Assembly (NCBI GenBank): GCA_030695265.1
Contig: JAUYTA010000334.1
Span: 1-6,182 of the forward strand
Direction: 5' to 3'
Length of the DNA stretch: 6,182 nucleotides
Source: Bacteroidota bacterium
GTDB taxonomy: Bacteria > Bacteroidota > Bacteroidia > Bacteroidales > Prolixibacteraceae
The notes below the pieces were generated by a model. It did not search any database, was not told where the DNA came from, and was given only the letters and a program-made list of their open reading frames with translations. Shown piece after piece: positions 4,871-6,182 of the stretch (position 1 is its first letter; each line of letters opens with the position of its first letter). Both the position numbers and the translations under genes were made by a program.

Positions 4871-6181
4871 TTATTTCCTGTCCAAAGGTGAAATTATTTT
4901 GGTTGGATCTTTTTTAGCTGCCCACAGAATCAGGCGCAACGACTGGTCGTAGGTCATGTAATTCCACAACCAGTTGATGAAAATAAGCAATCGGTTTTTA
5001 ACGCCAACAATGGCCATCAGGTGAACAAACATCCAGGTTAACCAGGCAATAAAACCACTGAATTTAATAAATGAAAGATCCGCAACCGCACGGTTTCGGC
5101 CAATTGTAGCCATCGAACCCCGGTCAATATATTTGAATGGCCGAAGCGACCCGTTTCTTTTCACCGACAATAAATTCATGGCCAGATTCCTGCCTTGCTG
5201 AATGGCAACCTGCGCCACTTGCGGATGTCCGTTTTTATAGTCCTGAGTTGACATCATACAAACATCGCCAATCGCGTAAATATCATCATAACCCTTGATC
5301 CGGTTATACTGATCGACCAAAAGCCTGTTCCCTCTTCCAATTATATCTTCTGAAAATCCTGAAGGTACAACTCCACTGATACCCGCAGCCCAGATGACTG
5401 TTTTTGTTTCAATCTGGGTACCACCTTTAAAACTCAGCGTATTTCCGTCGAAATCGGTTACCTGTGAATTTAGCATCACCTTAATTCCGAGTCGCTGAAG
5501 AAAGAACAACGCTTTTTCGGAAGCATGTTTCGACATTCCTCCCAGTAGGGCGGGTGATCCTTCAATTAAGCTGATCTGCATCGCGTCAAAATTCAGGTCG
5601 GGATAATCCTTTGGCAGGACAAATTTTTTCATCTCCGCAATTGCTCCGGCAACCTCAACCCCGGTTGGGCCGCCTCCCACAATGATTACATTCAACAAAG
5701 CCCTTCTTTCATTCTGATCGCGCAGGGTAACGGCCTTCTCGAAACTTTGCAGCAGGCGGTTTCGAAGCGCCATGGCTTCCGATGCCGATTTCATAGGAAT
5801 GGCGTATTCTTCCATGCTTTTCATTCCGAAGAAATTAGAATTCACCCCGGACGAAATAACCAGATAATCGTACCAAACCGTATCAAGACTGGTTTGAAGT
5901 TCCTTTTTATTCGGATCGACCGAATAAACCTCAGCCACACGGACATAAACATCTTTTTGCTTCTGAAATATTTTCCGGAGAGGGAAAAGAATAGAGCTGG
6001 GTTCGATTCCCGCACTGGCAACCTGGTAAAACAATGGCTGAAACTGATGGTAGTTGTTTTTGTCGATCAGCACAATCTGGTATCCCGAACCAACGAGCTT
6101 TTGCGCCAATTTCAGACCACCAAATCCTGCTCCTATAATTACAATTCGTTTCTGCGCCGTTTCCGGTATATTAACTGGCAT
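4871..6181 (-). CDS. ndh: Type II NADH:quinone oxidoreductase (NDH-2)
   Basis: This is a 436-residue single-subunit flavoenzyme that passes electrons from NADH through FAD to membrane quinone without pumping protons. The FAD-binding Rossmann motif is IIGAGFGG (15-22), with an acidic residue at the end of the next strand (LID, 38-40). The NADH-binding motif is IIVGGGPTGVE (166-176). The second FAD motif is YAIGDV (302-307), and AQVAIQQG (323-330) matches the quinone-site AQxAxQQ. The C-terminus has the hydrophobic/amphipathic segments that attach NDH-2 to the inner face of the cytoplasmic membrane (about 371-393 and 398-410). Length is normal and all motifs are present. The ATG lies one base from the window edge, so upstream context, promoter and any earlier start cannot be judged; ten residues before the first strand is a normal N-terminus. 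It converges on the M13 gene and shares its terminator. Confidence 0.92.
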   Translation of the reverse strand: MPVNIPETAQKRIVIIGAGFGGLKLAQKLVGSGYQIVLIDKNNYHQFQPLFYQVASAGIEPSSILFPLRKIFQKQKDVYVRVAEVYSVDPNKKELQTSLDTVWYDYLVISSGVNSNFFGMKSMEEYAIPMKSASEAMALRNRLLQSFEKAVTLRDQNERRALLNVIIVGGGPTGVEVAGAIAEMKKFVLPKDYPDLNFDAMQISLIEGSPALLGGMSKHASEKALFFLQRLGIKVMLNSQVTDFDGNTLSFKGGTQIETKTVIWAAGISGVVPSGFSEDIIGRGNRLLVDQYNRIKGYDDIYAIGDVCMMSTQDYKNGHPQVAQVAIQQGRNLAMNLLSVKRNGSLRPFKYIDRGSMATIGRNRAVADLSFIKFSGFIAWLTWMFVHLMAIVGVKNRLLIFINWLWNYMTYDQSLRLILWAAKKDPTKIISPLDRK

Positions 6182-6182
6182 A

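Noticed and set aside
1..6182. CRISPR array, tRNA or rRNA
   Set aside because: No regularly spaced short repeats and no cloverleaf or rRNA-like sequence were recognised on either strand.

Overview
The window looks like a piece of a Bacteroidota chromosome. It is AT-rich, has no convincing Shine-Dalgarno sequences ahead of its starts, and carries a lipoprotein M13 peptidase and a type II NADH dehydrogenase of Bacteroidota flavour. A finer placement (Marinilabiliales/Bacteroidales-like) is only an impression from protein wording.

The window has two parts. Positions 1 to about 2200 look accessory, with all genes on the minus strand. In gene order (right to left) they are a 338-residue helix-turn-helix protein (1963-947), a Fic/Doc death-on-curing toxin-like protein (950-513) overlapping it by ATGA, and the 5' part of a DUF6998-like gene (202-1, running off the window). 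The gaps are filled by imperfect palindromes rather than ordinary spacer. Element I (223-370) and element II (404-509) lie downstream of the Fic gene. Element III (2035-2107), which resembles element II, lies upstream of the pair. Related motifs, GTTGCTGGTAACG (226-238) and GTTGCTAACG (2185-2194), bracket the two-gene unit. The layout resembles a mobile gene-cassette array, but no integrase is visible and the repeats do not fit the canonical integron attC consensus.

Positions 2460-6182 look like ordinary chromosome. An ArsC-like low-molecular-weight phosphatase-fold protein (2940-2503, minus) has one extra glycine in its P-loop (CX6R instead of CX5R) and lacks the usual third redox cysteine. 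A divergently transcribed M13 (neprilysin/PepO-type) lipoprotein metallopeptidase (3216-4801, plus) is broken: the N-terminal and C-terminal parts lie in different frames and roughly 150 residues between them seem to be missing. It converges on a full-length type II NADH:quinone oxidoreductase (6181-4871, minus), with a strong bidirectional hairpin terminator between them.

The clearest leads are the palindrome-bracketed HTH/Fic module, the deletion inside the M13 peptidase gene and the altered ArsC active-site loop. No CRISPR array, tRNA, rRNA or intact transposase was seen.
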